From Prunus persica (taxonomy: Eukaryota > Streptophyta > Magnoliopsida > Rosales > Rosaceae), in NCBI RefSeq assembly GCF_000346465.2, contig NC_034009.1:18083077-18147076 (forward strand): DNA of 64,000 nucleotides. The letters are read 5' to 3'. Made by a program: the position numbers and the translations under genes. The number at the start of each line of letters is the position of its first letter. Position 1 is the first letter of the stretch. Below are positions 47,236-56,963 of the stretch, in pieces. The notes under the pieces are model-generated. The model saw only the letters and a list, made by a program, of their open reading frames with translations. It had not been told where the DNA came from and did not search any database.

Positions 47236-49290
47236 TCATGTGACATCTGGATTGAGCTCTCCCGGCGAGGAAGACAAGCCGAAGTCATAACCTGCTTTTG
47301 ACATGAGCTTATAAGCATTAGGATCAAAACCTTCTTTAGTTCTTTTGACCGGAAGATATTCACGTCTTGTTGCATCTTGTAATGGTCTGACGAACCCTGG
47401 TACTGAAGATTTCGACACATCTAAATTGCTCAACTTGGGTAAAGGCATGGTTGTAGACTCCTTCAAGAACTTCATGTCACTTTTCCCTAACTTCCTTGGT
47501 TTCACTTCTTCTCCAAATGGGGATTGACCTTCCTTTCTTTGGGATGATGAGACATAACGAAGAACAGGAATAGCTACCTTCCGTGAATCTATCGGTGGTG
47601 ATTCCATTTGTCCGAAGGCAATGCTTTTTGGCTTGTTATCGCTATTTTCTTCAGCGAAAAGGCACTTTAACTGCTCATCTTTTCTTAGTATGGCTTGGCC
47701 AGTTGAGTGAACCTCAATGGGAATAACTTCAGATGCCACGTCTTCATCAATGTAGAACTTGGCGTCAGCAAAATAGGATTCGGCTTCGGTAAATGCCTTG
47801 ACATCACCTAGGATTTTCTTCACTCCACCTCTGTAAAATTTGAAACATTGATGTAAAGTTGAAGGTACTATCCCATTTTCATGTACCCACGGCCTTCCTA
47901 AGAGAAGATTGTAGGAAGTCTTAGCATCAATCACGTGAAATAGGGTGTTTGACTTTAAGTCACCTATCACGAGCTCAATTCTGATCATGCCCATGGCTCT
48001 TTGCCCTCCTTGATTGAAGCCTTGAATCATGAGACGACTTCGAGACAATTTATTCACGGTGATGCCTAACTTTATCATTGTGGATTTAGGCATTATGTTT
48101 ACTGCTGAACCTCCATCCACAAGCATGCGACTAAGTTTCTGTTCTCGCACATACCCGGACACGAAAAACGGACGGTTGTGTGGTTTCGACCCTAACAAAA
48201 GATCTTCATCGGTGAATGTGATGGAAGCACATGTCGCACAACAGATAGCACGGTCTTGAGACTCAAGCTCTAATTTTTTGGCCTCTCTTATTTGATTTGG
48301 ATGAATATTGAGATCCATCAACGTTTTTACCAATGCTATGCGTATTGCTTTAGGAAGTTCCACCACTTCCTCAATATTGAAGTGCGATGGTGAATCTTCT
48401 ACCTGTGTCAGGACCTTTTGCTCTTCATGAGTTTCCGATCTTCCTTCCGAGACATCTTCGTCATCTACTTGATAGCAAGTTGTCATATAAACAGTCTCTG
48501 TTGGTCCTCTTACGAAGAATATTTTGGGAAAATATTCTTCTAGCGTAATTGGAATTCGTGGTTCTTGGATTAGTGGTCCACTTTCTTGGCCAGAATCTCT
48601 CTTCACCATTATTCTGGTTTTGGTTTTAGAGCGTTTGTGCGAATTCCTTTTTCTCCGCTCCCTCTTTGATTGAGTATTTTGTCGTTGAGGAATGCGCTCC
48701 GTACGAGGTTTTCGCCGGGTAACGAGCGTCCATCCTTCATTGTCATCGAAAGATGAGTCACTAACGAAGCCATCACCACCTTGATTGTTTGGTTTGCCCG
48801 CCACTTCTTCTGTACACGGATCAGTCACCTGGTGTATGCCCTTTGTTGATTGGAATTCCAATCTTTTCGACAATGCGGGCAGCGGCACCGGATCGAAGGA
48901 TCCAAACACAATTGTGGCAACGTTCGCATCTGCGATTTCGTCAACATCTAACTCAATCCTTCCTTGCCTAGCCAAGTTCATAATTAGCTCCTTCAACACG
49001 AAGCACTTCTCTACCGGATGGCTGACAATTCGGTGGTATTTGTAAAACTTATGGTCGTTGACTCGGTTCATCTCTTCAGGCCGCTTACATTCCGACAATT
49101 CGATCACCTTCTTTTCAAGCAAGTCCTCGAGCATACCTGCGACATCGGAGTCAGGGAAGGGGTACATTTTTTCCTCTAACTCCTTCAAAGTGCGTCGACG
49201 TATATCTACTTCTCGAGATGGCTCCATCCTTTTGACTTCTTTCTTCTTGTCTCGGGTGGAGATTTTGACGGGGACGGTGTTTATTGTCAT
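47236..49290 (-). CDS. Gag C-terminal and protease region of the nested gypsy element
   Basis: A 684-codon open frame. It opens with RDKKKEVKRMEPSREVDI and has HKFYKYHRIVSHPVEKCFVL, a histidine/cysteine stretch in the position of the gag zinc finger. A basic region (RRKPRTERIPQRQN) and the aspartic protease follow: MLVDGGSAVNIMP with active-site DG, then YNLLLGRPWVHE. The first Met at 49290 overlaps the preceding gag frame (49287-49556) by a few bases, so the polyprotein probably continued across a frameshift. The stop at 47236 lies just before the reverse transcriptase frame. The protease would cut the polyprotein in the particle. Confidence 0.82.
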   Translation of the reverse strand: MTINTVPVKISTRDKKKEVKRMEPSREVDIRRRTLKELEEKMYPFPDSDVAGMLEDLLEKKVIELSECKRPEEMNRVNDHKFYKYHRIVSHPVEKCFVLKELIMNLARQGRIELDVDEIADANVATIVFGSFDPVPLPALSKRLEFQSTKGIHQVTDPCTEEVAGKPNNQGGDGFVSDSSFDDNEGWTLVTRRKPRTERIPQRQNTQSKRERRKRNSHKRSKTKTRIMVKRDSGQESGPLIQEPRIPITLEEYFPKIFFVRGPTETVYMTTCYQVDDEDVSEGRSETHEEQKVLTQVEDSPSHFNIEEVVELPKAIRIALVKTLMDLNIHPNQIREAKKLELESQDRAICCATCASITFTDEDLLLGSKPHNRPFFVSGYVREQKLSRMLVDGGSAVNIMPKSTMIKLGITVNKLSRSRLMIQGFNQGGQRAMGMIRIELVIGDLKSNTLFHVIDAKTSYNLLLGRPWVHENGIVPSTLHQCFKFYRGGVKKILGDVKAFTEAESYFADAKFYIDEDVASEVIPIEVHSTGQAILRKDEQLKCLFAEENSDNKPKSIAFGQMESPPIDSRKVAIPVLRYVSSSQRKEGQSPFGEEVKPRKLGKSDMKFLKESTTMPLPKLSNLDVSKSSVPGFVRPLQDATRREYLPVKRTKEGFDPNAYKLMSKAGYDFGLSSSPGELNPDVT

Positions 49291-50689
49291 TGCTTCCTTA
49301 GTAGGCTTCTTGATAGGCTTATCTGTCTTTTGTCCAAAGACTTTCTCTTTTCTTTGCCCATGACGGGCTCATGCTTTCCTCCGTGACTAGCTATATTCAA
49401 CTCCATATCATGGGCACGAGTGGCTAGCTCCTCAAATGTGCGGGGTTTAATTCCTTGTAGAATGTAAAGTAACCCCCAATGCATTCCTTGAATGCACATC
49501 TCAACCGCCGATAACTCCAAAAGCCTATTTTGCAATCCAGGCTTAACGAGCGTCATCGATTGATGTAATCGACGACAGGTTCATCTTTCCATTGCTTGGT
49601 ATTTGTGAGTTCCATCATGCTCACAGTGCGACGAGTGCTATAGAATCTATTCAAGAATTCTCGCTCCATCTGATCCCAACTGTTAAGGGAATCGGACTCC
49701 AAGTCTATATACCAATCAAATAGATTTCCTTTCCAGGAACGAACAAATTGTTTCACCAGGTGATCACCCTCTATCCCGGCATTATTGCATGTTTCGACGA
49801 AGTGTGCAACATGTTGTTTTGGGTTGCCCTTTGCATTGAACTGTTGGAATTTAGGAGGTTGATATCCTGTTGGCATCCGCAAGTTGTCTATCCTCCTGGT
49901 GTATGGCTTAGAATACATGAGCGTGTCTCGGGAAGGTGCTCCGTATTGAACCCTGATGGTGTTTGCTATCATGTCCTAAAGTTATTGGACCGACAAAGAA
50001 CCCACCGAGGCAGCGTCAACTTTTTCGTGCGACTTCTCACCTGACTCTGTTTCATGACCCAATCCTTTCTCGCTAGATTCAACCTCATGATGTGGTCCTT
50101 TCTTGTGTGCATCTGGACCAGGCTCCTTATCTTGATGCGCTTCCCACTTGTTGTTGATGAGAGAAGCAATCTGCGCATCCTTTTCCTCGACCATCTTAGT
50201 CAGTTTCGTGACCGCTTCACTCATATGGGCCAGCTGTTCTTCAATAGACATAGCTCCCGTTACCATGACCTGCATAGCCATAGAATAAGACTCACCTACG
50301 GATGCCAAGGTAAGCTTCTTCTGTTGATCATCAAGCGGGGATCCATGGTATGAGCCTGTGCTCGAGTCAGCATCTGAAACAGGCGAGAGTGAGCGTTCTC
50401 TCGAATTCTTCGAACCCAAAAAACTCCTCCCTTCACTCCGAGAGTTTCTCTCATTCGCCCGAGAGGTATTCTTCTTTTGCCCCAGTGAGGCCAAATTGAT
50501 AACCGGTTCTCGCCTTCGGTGAACATCTTTCGTCTTGGCTTGAGTCGGTATGGAAGTAACATGTTGAGTTGCGAATATCGCCTTGGCCTTGCTCTGGGTG
50601 ACGACCCTAGCAGAATCTCCGCTTGAGAAGGAGGCGCTCACGCTTTTCCCTCTCATCACGAGAATGGATTGAATCTTCTTGGAAGCCAT
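49287..50689 (-). pseudogene. gag of the nested gypsy element
   Basis: N-terminal frame 50689-49982 (MASKKIQSILVMRGKSVSAS) is polar, with a helical stretch (EEQLAHMSEAVTKLTKMVEE). After a stop, 49972-49553 carries the capsid core: PKFQQFNAKGNPKQHVAHFV, RSWKGNLFDWYIDLESDSLN, WDQMEREFLNRFYS, the Retrotrans_gag pattern. The frame 49556-49287 continues with ELATRAHDMELNIASHGGKH. Two breaks keep it from being a single frame. Gag forms the intracellular virus-like particle. Confidence 0.88.
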
Positions 50690-50768
50690 CGTTTTTGGTG
50701 TGTTGATTGATTTTGGAACTGGAGAAAGAGATGAGAGGCAGAGATTGTCCCACCAGGCATGCCAAATT

Positions 50769-53700
50769 TGTAAACACGAATTTCCTGCGACAAATGAGAA
50801 AAGAACACGAGTACAAAATAATATTTGTATTTATGAAATTTAGGGTTACAATCTCTGTATTGAATCCTCTGATTCAATCTCCAAAGTTTTTAAAGAAAAT
50901 TTGTTTTTGATACAAGGGTCGTAGAGACTTGATCTTGATCAAACGGGTAGCACGAAGCTTGTTTAGTGTTTGGGATTTTTCTATGGTGAAGGAACCGGCA
51001 CGTATTTGTTGTGCTTGGTGGCTCTTCCAAAGTAGGGTGAAGAATGCAGAGAGTTTTATGTTTCTTCTGAGTGCTAGGTTTTTTCTCTGCCCCCTGACCT
51101 CCTATTTATAGGCTCTTGTAGGATGCTTGACCTAAATAACTTTCCCTATTTAAAACCTTGTTTTATGGGATTTTGATTTGATTTAAATCACTTCCCATGA
51201 CAGGACCCGACCCAATTTCCGCTTTGGAATCCGAGCCGAATCCTGTGCGTGTCCGACACCTGGCGAATGCCGGGCACGAATGACCTTTTTACCCTTTTCT
51301 TAAACAAATTTCTTAAAATTTACTTTCGACTTCTGCCGAAAATCCGGCAGAGTCTACCCTGTATTTTGACCAAACACAAAGTCTTCCACCTGTCAAACAG
51401 TCTCAAAAATCCTACCAGTTCCTTATGTTCCACAAGTTCTCAGAGCATTTCTATACAAATTTACAGGATTTACAAAAGAGTTACAACGAACTCCTACACT
51501 TTGGTGGTGGGTCGGAAACTAGGATGATGGCCCGAGTGGTTTCCTTCGTTCTTCTACGGCCTGGGGGGCGCAAAACATTAAAAGTGTGAGTGGACCAAAA
51601 TAGAGTTCTCAAACAGTGTATGAACATAATAACCCCCACTGTAAAAACGATGATAATCATAAAACTGAATATGTAAACTGCACTGAATTAGGGTAAATTC
51701 AAGCATGCACATAAATATATACATCTATATATATATATATCCAGATGTAGGATATGCTCAATACCAAGGAAATATTGAGTAAAATCACTGAAATCAATAT
51801 TTGCATAAAAGCACTGAAATTTCTTTAAAACTACCACCTAGGTGTACCCCTGTAAAACTGTCAAATCCTCTGTAAATCCGTCAATTCCTCTGGCAGGTCT
51901 CGGCGACACATAGTGTATCCGAGCCGCAAACTGGCAGGATTCAGGAGACCGTAGTCAGCCTGATCCGCAATCCTGGCACTCACGATCCGGGCGTCCCCAA
52001 AACTCGTGAGGCAAATGTCAAGTGCACTGACGTAACTGAAAGTAAACTGGATGTCTGTAGACATCATCATATCCGAAGGCAACATAAACCGAAGGCAATC
52101 TGGATGTCCGTAGACATCGTCTTATTTGACGGCCACCTGTTTCTGTAACCGGGTACCCACAGTGGTTTAAGAAAATATTAACTGCTGAGAAAATATCAAA
52201 TATAAATATCATAATATTTCTGAAAGATCTGATGAATAACTGAATCTTTATTCAATCTATAACTGTGCTGCCCTTTTTATCTGATAGAAAACTCAAACTC
52301 TGCTTTCTATAATTCATGGTGGTCTAAAATAATTATCTTGGATAAAATCTGACATCCTCTGTATTCTGATAAAAATCTGAGCTAGATATTTCTGAATCAT
52401 AAATCTCAAAGTCTGTTGTCCAAATAACTTTAGCAAAATCAGCTAAGCAATGTATAGAAGGAATCTTTAAATTCATAGGAATAAATCACACTGAATAAAA
52501 CTGATTCAGAAAATGATGAATAAAAAGAAAGGTCCACTCACTGCTGGTCCGAGCTAGCTGGACCTCTTGGAGGTCCCTCCTGTGGATTAGCTGGACTTCT
52601 GGTGCCTGATTATCCATGAATAATAAATTAATAAATTACTGGATAAATAGAATTTTAAATCAAATACCCTGCCCCCGGCTCTTAGAAATATGAACATTTC
52701 ATTCCAGATCACTCCTATGCCTACCTTAGCTCTTTTTAGACACTTGAACCACTTTTGGAAGGTCCGACGCTCAGTTAAGCGATAAACTGTCAGATCGGCC
52801 GACCCGGAACCCGTGGGGTCCACGATCTCCGATGGCCAATCTGAGCTTCCCGGAGGGTTTCTCATAGGGCGGGAACCAAGTTCTACGAATTTGGTCCGAA
52901 TCGGACGGTCGGATCGGCCAAAATCGCGTTATCGCTTAAAACTCTAACCCTAGCCCTAGGGTTCGCGATTCCGGAGTATCCGGGACTCCGATTCGAAATC
53001 CGTTGAATCCTACACGATCCTGAAACAATGTAGGACAACATATCTGAAATGGGGTGCGATCCAACGGCTAGACGACACTGCACCCGGAAATCGCATATTA
53101 TGGAAAAATCCGTTCGGGGCTCAAACGGACTCCGAATTGAGTTCCGCGAAATCGTACGCGCTCGTGATGGCACGAGGGTCTCAAAACTGGCCAGAGCCGT
53201 GCCACCACCCTGGCCCACGCGCCGCCACACGTGCGGACCGATTGGGTGTCCTAAGCGATTCGGGTGTGCCGAAAAACAATCTTGGAACCGAGACTCCAAA
53301 CTCCTACCCTAGGTAAAACACCCAATTTGGAGTCACTTTTGTTCTTGGACAACCCCCGAAAAGTGGCCGGAAAGGGCCGATTCCGACGGCCGAAGTTCGT
53401 CCAATTTCAAATCGAAAATTAAGCAACCTAAAGGTGAAATCGATCTAAACCCAGCCAACCATCAGTTAGAGCACGAAAAATAGCTAGAAATCGATACCTC
53501 ACACGACTGATTTGGTGTCCGGATGAGGGAGAAACTGAGGTTGGAAAATCGGCCAAAACTGCTGCGTTTTCCAGCAGTTTCCAGCGGCTCCAGCAGGGGC
53601 GGCGGACGGGCTGAGGTTGCTGGCGGGAGCTGGCCGGTGCTGCTGGGTCCGTTCCGGAGGGTCGGGGTGGCTTGGAAGGTGGCTGCCCTTCTGGTTTTTC

Positions 53701-54320
53701 TGAACTATCGGGAGGGAGAGAGAGAGGGAGAGAGAGAGAGAGAGAGTGAGAGAATGAGAGAGTGAGAGAAGAAAACAGATTTAAAAAAAATGATCTCCCA
53801 AAATTTCCATTTTGCCCTCGTGAGTATTTTGACCGTAACTTCTTCATTACAACTCCGGTTCGGGTCTACTCCATGTCTACGAACTCGTTTCGCCGTGCTC
53901 TACGCAACGGCATAAGCGGAATTGCCAAATTCTTTTCCGATCAAAAAGCCAAATTTTCCCCTTTTAAAATATGCGAGGGCAAAATCGTCTTTTGGCTCTC
54001 AATTTTTAGATATTTTGGTTTGGGTTCTTACATCCCATAATCTGGCAATTTAACCAGATTATCTTCAATTGATTAACCTGATTAATATTTGATTTAAATC
54101 AAAGTCAATCACAGAAGATTCTTTCCTTTAATTTTGTCTTCATCTTGAACCGCTTGATGCACTCCGTCAGATGTCACCATGTGTCATTTTTGACAACTAA
54201 TCCGATTTTGATGAGTCACACGCCACATGGGCGAATTACGGGGCCCACGATTTAATCCACCGAACCCTAATTGTTTTCTTGTCCAATGGAATTTATTGCA
54301 CCAAAATTTCTTTGTCTACA
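50769..54320 (-). repeat. 5' LTR of the nested gypsy element, split by a solo LTR
   Basis: The two parts, 50769-51197 and 54038-54320, join to about 712 bp matching 37412-38135. A minus-strand TATA box is at 51110-51103. Minus-strand TGGCATGCCTGGTGGGA just inside the LTR (near 50764-50748) is a candidate primer site whose tRNA I could not name. Outside is the GTATG duplication at 54321-54325. Confidence 0.92.
51198..54032. mobile_element. Solo LTR, 2835 bp, with TCCCA duplication
   Basis: Starts TGACAGGACCCGACCC, ends GGGTTCTTACA, flanked by TCCCA at 51193-51197 and 54033-54037. Comparison with the intact LTR at 37412-38135 gives the empty site, so the ends are exact. It contains a GA microsatellite (53705-53770) and no gag or pol; open frames inside are not conserved as proteins in the second copy. 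An LTR this long is unusual but it has no internal direct repeats. Orientation of transcription is not settled. It is the youngest insertion seen in this nest. Confidence 0.88.
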
Positions 54321-54396
54321 GTATGATCCTAATGTCTAACTAGTGATTCTCTTTGTTTTGTGCAACTTAATGAAAGTAACAAGTTCTATTGTTTAG

Positions 54397-55169
54397 AATT
54401 GCTTGGGAGCATTAGATGGGACTTATATTAAAGTGCGTGTAGCTGAAATTGACAAGCCAAGATACCGAACAAGAAAAGGTGAAATTGCAACAAATGTGTT
54501 GGGTGTGCGTTCAAGAGATATGCAATTCATATTTGTGTTACCAGGTTGGGAGGGCTCCGCATCGGACTCTAGGGTGCTTCGTGATGCCGTATCTAGACCC
54601 AATGGGTTAAAGGTTCCCAATGGTAAGGCATTAGTTAGTTTTAAATTTACAAGGCATATTTGATTTTGTATGTATACATGCACATACTCATAGGAATTTT
54701 CCTTTTGGTTATTAGGATATTATTACCTTGTAATGGTGGTTACACAAACGGTGAAGGATTTCTTGCACCCTATAGAGGAACAAGGTATCACCTATATGAA
54801 TGGAGAGATGGACATACACCTTCCAACCATGAAGAATATTTTAACATGAAGCATGCATCGGCGAGGAATGTTATAGAGCATTGTTTTGGCTTGATAAAAG
54901 CTAGGTGGGGCATACTTAGGAGTCCATCTTTCTATCCAATAAAGACCCAATGACGAATAATCACCGCTTGTTGCCTTCTACATAATCTCATTAGGAGGGA
55001 GATGTCCATAGATCCAATAGAGCATGAAATAAATGAACTTGAAGATGGAGAAAACATGGTTGAAGGTGATATGCTTGGCACCATCGAACCGTCTGACCAA
55101 CGGATTGCAAAGAGAAATTATATGGCCTTGCAAATGTATAATGAGTGGAGAATAAATAGGCACCACTAG
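54397..55169 (+). pseudogene. PIF/Harbinger transposase, DDE (C-terminal) block
   Basis: Begins after acceptor TTGTTTAG at 54396. [15 protein letters not shown] has the first catalytic Asp, [17 protein letters not shown] the second, and NVIEHCFGLIKARWGILR the Glu, as in DDE_4 (PF13359) proteins. A small intron seems to run from about 54624 to 54715. One frameshift follows before GYTNGEGFLAPYRGTRYHLY, and a TGA at 54951 interrupts IKTQ and RIITACCLLHNLIRREM. The reading ends in NYMALQMYNEWRINRHH at 55169. Catalytic residues are present but the gene is broken. Confidence 0.88.
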
Positions 55170-55496
55170 TTTAAAAAAACAGTTATCATTTGTGTTGGAG
55201 TCTTGCAGACTACTTGTGTTTGTTTATGAGCTATTGCTATCTGTAATTCCTATTAATTATAAATTGAACTTTTTATCATTGTATTTGTTTAAGTCGAATT
55301 GATTTTCTATTTGTCTTTCTTTAGAAAAACTGAACAATGAATGTGTTATGTAATATGCAATATGAAATATGAAAGCTGAATCTTGTGTTCATGATGATAT
55401 TTATTAGTTATGTATTGATCCCTTTTTATATTGAAAAATATATATTTTTGTTTTGCCTTATTTATAAACATAGCATGGAATATTGGTTGTATAGGA

Positions 55497-56505
55497 ATGG
55501 GAAGTGGTACTGTTCACAATTCTAAATCATCAGTGAAGAAATGAACGAAGCGTAAATGGCTTCCATTTGAAGAAGATGCATTGTTAACTATCCTTGAGGA
55601 TTTTGTTAGAGGTCGTCGATGTGATATGGGTAGCTTCAAATCTGGTACATTGGTACAAATGGAGGAAGTTTTGGATGTCTTATGTCCAAATTCAAATATA
55701 AAGGGAAATTCGCATATTGAGTCAAAGTTGAAGAAATGGAAAAAAAAAAAACATATAGCATAATTTATGACATGTCGAATAATAGTGGGTTTGCATGGAA
55801 TGATGTCAAAAAGTGTATCGAAGTTGATAGTGATGATGCTTGGAAAACTTATGTGCATGAGTGTGTTCAACCAAATTTCAATTTTCTACTTTCTTTGAGT
55901 TCATGGATGCATATGCTTTTTTTTTGTTTATTATTGAAACATGTTGAAAGTAAACTAATACATGACTTATTTAATCATAGCACAATAAGGAAGCAGAGAG
56001 GTGGAGAAACAAATCTTTTCCAATTTATGACAAACTTGCTAACATATTTGGAAAGGACCGTGCTACTGGAAAAGGATATGAGGTTCTAGTGGAGATGATG
56101 AAGGAGCAAAGCCATAATGAGGTTCATCCAAGTGACATTGCAGCTAAGAATGAATCTCCCATGTCCCAAGGTGGCAGTCATTATGAAAATAGTGAAAGAA
56201 AGAGGAAAAGAGGAACTAAAAATTCAAGTGATGAAACTGACAAGATAGTACATGCATTGGAAAAATTACTTGCAAAATCTGGAAAAAGAATGCAAATGGT
56301 AACTGAGGCAATAGTGAAAGGCAATGAAGATTGTAGTGACATTTCCAAAATGCTCAAGGACATGAGTCTTTCTCCTATGGATCAAATTGATGCATTAACT
56401 CTCATTTTGGAGAAACCACAAACTGTGGCAATGTTTCAGTCATTAGATGATGATGTCAAAGAAGTGTTTGTTCAAAAATTGCTTAATGACCATGCTAGAG
56501 GATGA
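55497..56505 (+). pseudogene. Myb/SANT-like partner protein of the Harbinger element
   Basis: ATG at 55497 starts MGSGTVHNSKSSVKK, then a TGA. After it KWLPFEEDALLTILEDFV, GTLVQMEEVLDVLCP and HIESKLKKWKKK give the Myb/SANT-like DNA-binding pattern (PF12776-like). An A-run at 55740-55752 shifts the frame into YDMSNNSGFAWNDVKK. A probable intron lies around 55875-55980. The C-terminal frame 56089-56505 is polar with a nuclear-signal-like ERKRKRGTKN and the helical tail PMDQIDALTLILEKPQTV. In rice Ping/mPing and maize PIF, this partner works with the transposase for movement. Confidence 0.82.
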
Positions 56506-56963
56506 CGGTGCTTCTATGGTGTCTTGGTTATGGATGACAATTGTGTCACAAACTACATATGGTCATGGTAACTTGTCTTAGTTTGTGAACACTAATATGT
56601 GTACTTTCTTTTGTAATTTTGGTGCTAGAAATCCACTATGGATAATCTTATTTTGTGAATATTGTTGGATATGCACCATTGATTTTCTTGTTTTGTGAAC
56701 TTGGTGTTGTATATGCACCATTGATCATCTTATTTTGTGAACTTTGTGTTGGATATTTACCATGAATTAAGTAGAACTTTATGTTATGAAAATTGGCTTG
56801 CTATGATGTTGGGACGGTTTGGAGCTTGTCTCACCATGCTTGAAGGAAGAAAGGAAGCATAAAACCAAGTGTAGAGGTCATGTGGCCAGTGGTTTGGCAA
56901 TTGACAAACAGATAGTTGGTTTTTGCAAACTATGATGGCAATTGCATGTTGCATTTGCAATTA
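56506..56963 (+). other. Harbinger 3' noncoding sequence
   Basis: Three or four diverged copies of a short phrase (TTGGATATGCACCATTGAT / CTTATTTTGTGAAC) lie at 56570-56765. No coding region. It ends where the inverted solo LTR begins. Confidence 0.5.

Larger units (their letters stand above)
37412..54320 (-). mobile_element. Tat-type Ty3/gypsy LTR retrotransposon nested in the Harbinger intron
   Basis: LTRs of about 720 bp (TGTAAACACG...TCTACA) at 37412-38135 and 50769-54320, the latter split by a solo LTR. GTATG duplicates flank the whole (37407-37411 and 54321-54325). Minus-strand order: gag, protease, reverse transcriptase, RNase H, second RNase H, integrase; then an antisense (plus) gene with a plant mobile domain, a 100-bp tandem repeat and the 3' LTR. 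The LTRs are close: I count about seven mismatches in the first 230 bp. Coding parts retain long frames, so this copy is much younger than the one at 11581-21175, though stops are present. Confidence 0.93.

Noticed and set aside
53049..53847. Open frames with Arg/Ser-rich translations inside the first solo LTR
   Set aside because: Corresponding frames in the second copy (57243-57951) are on either strand and not conserved as protein, and the region contains a GA microsatellite.
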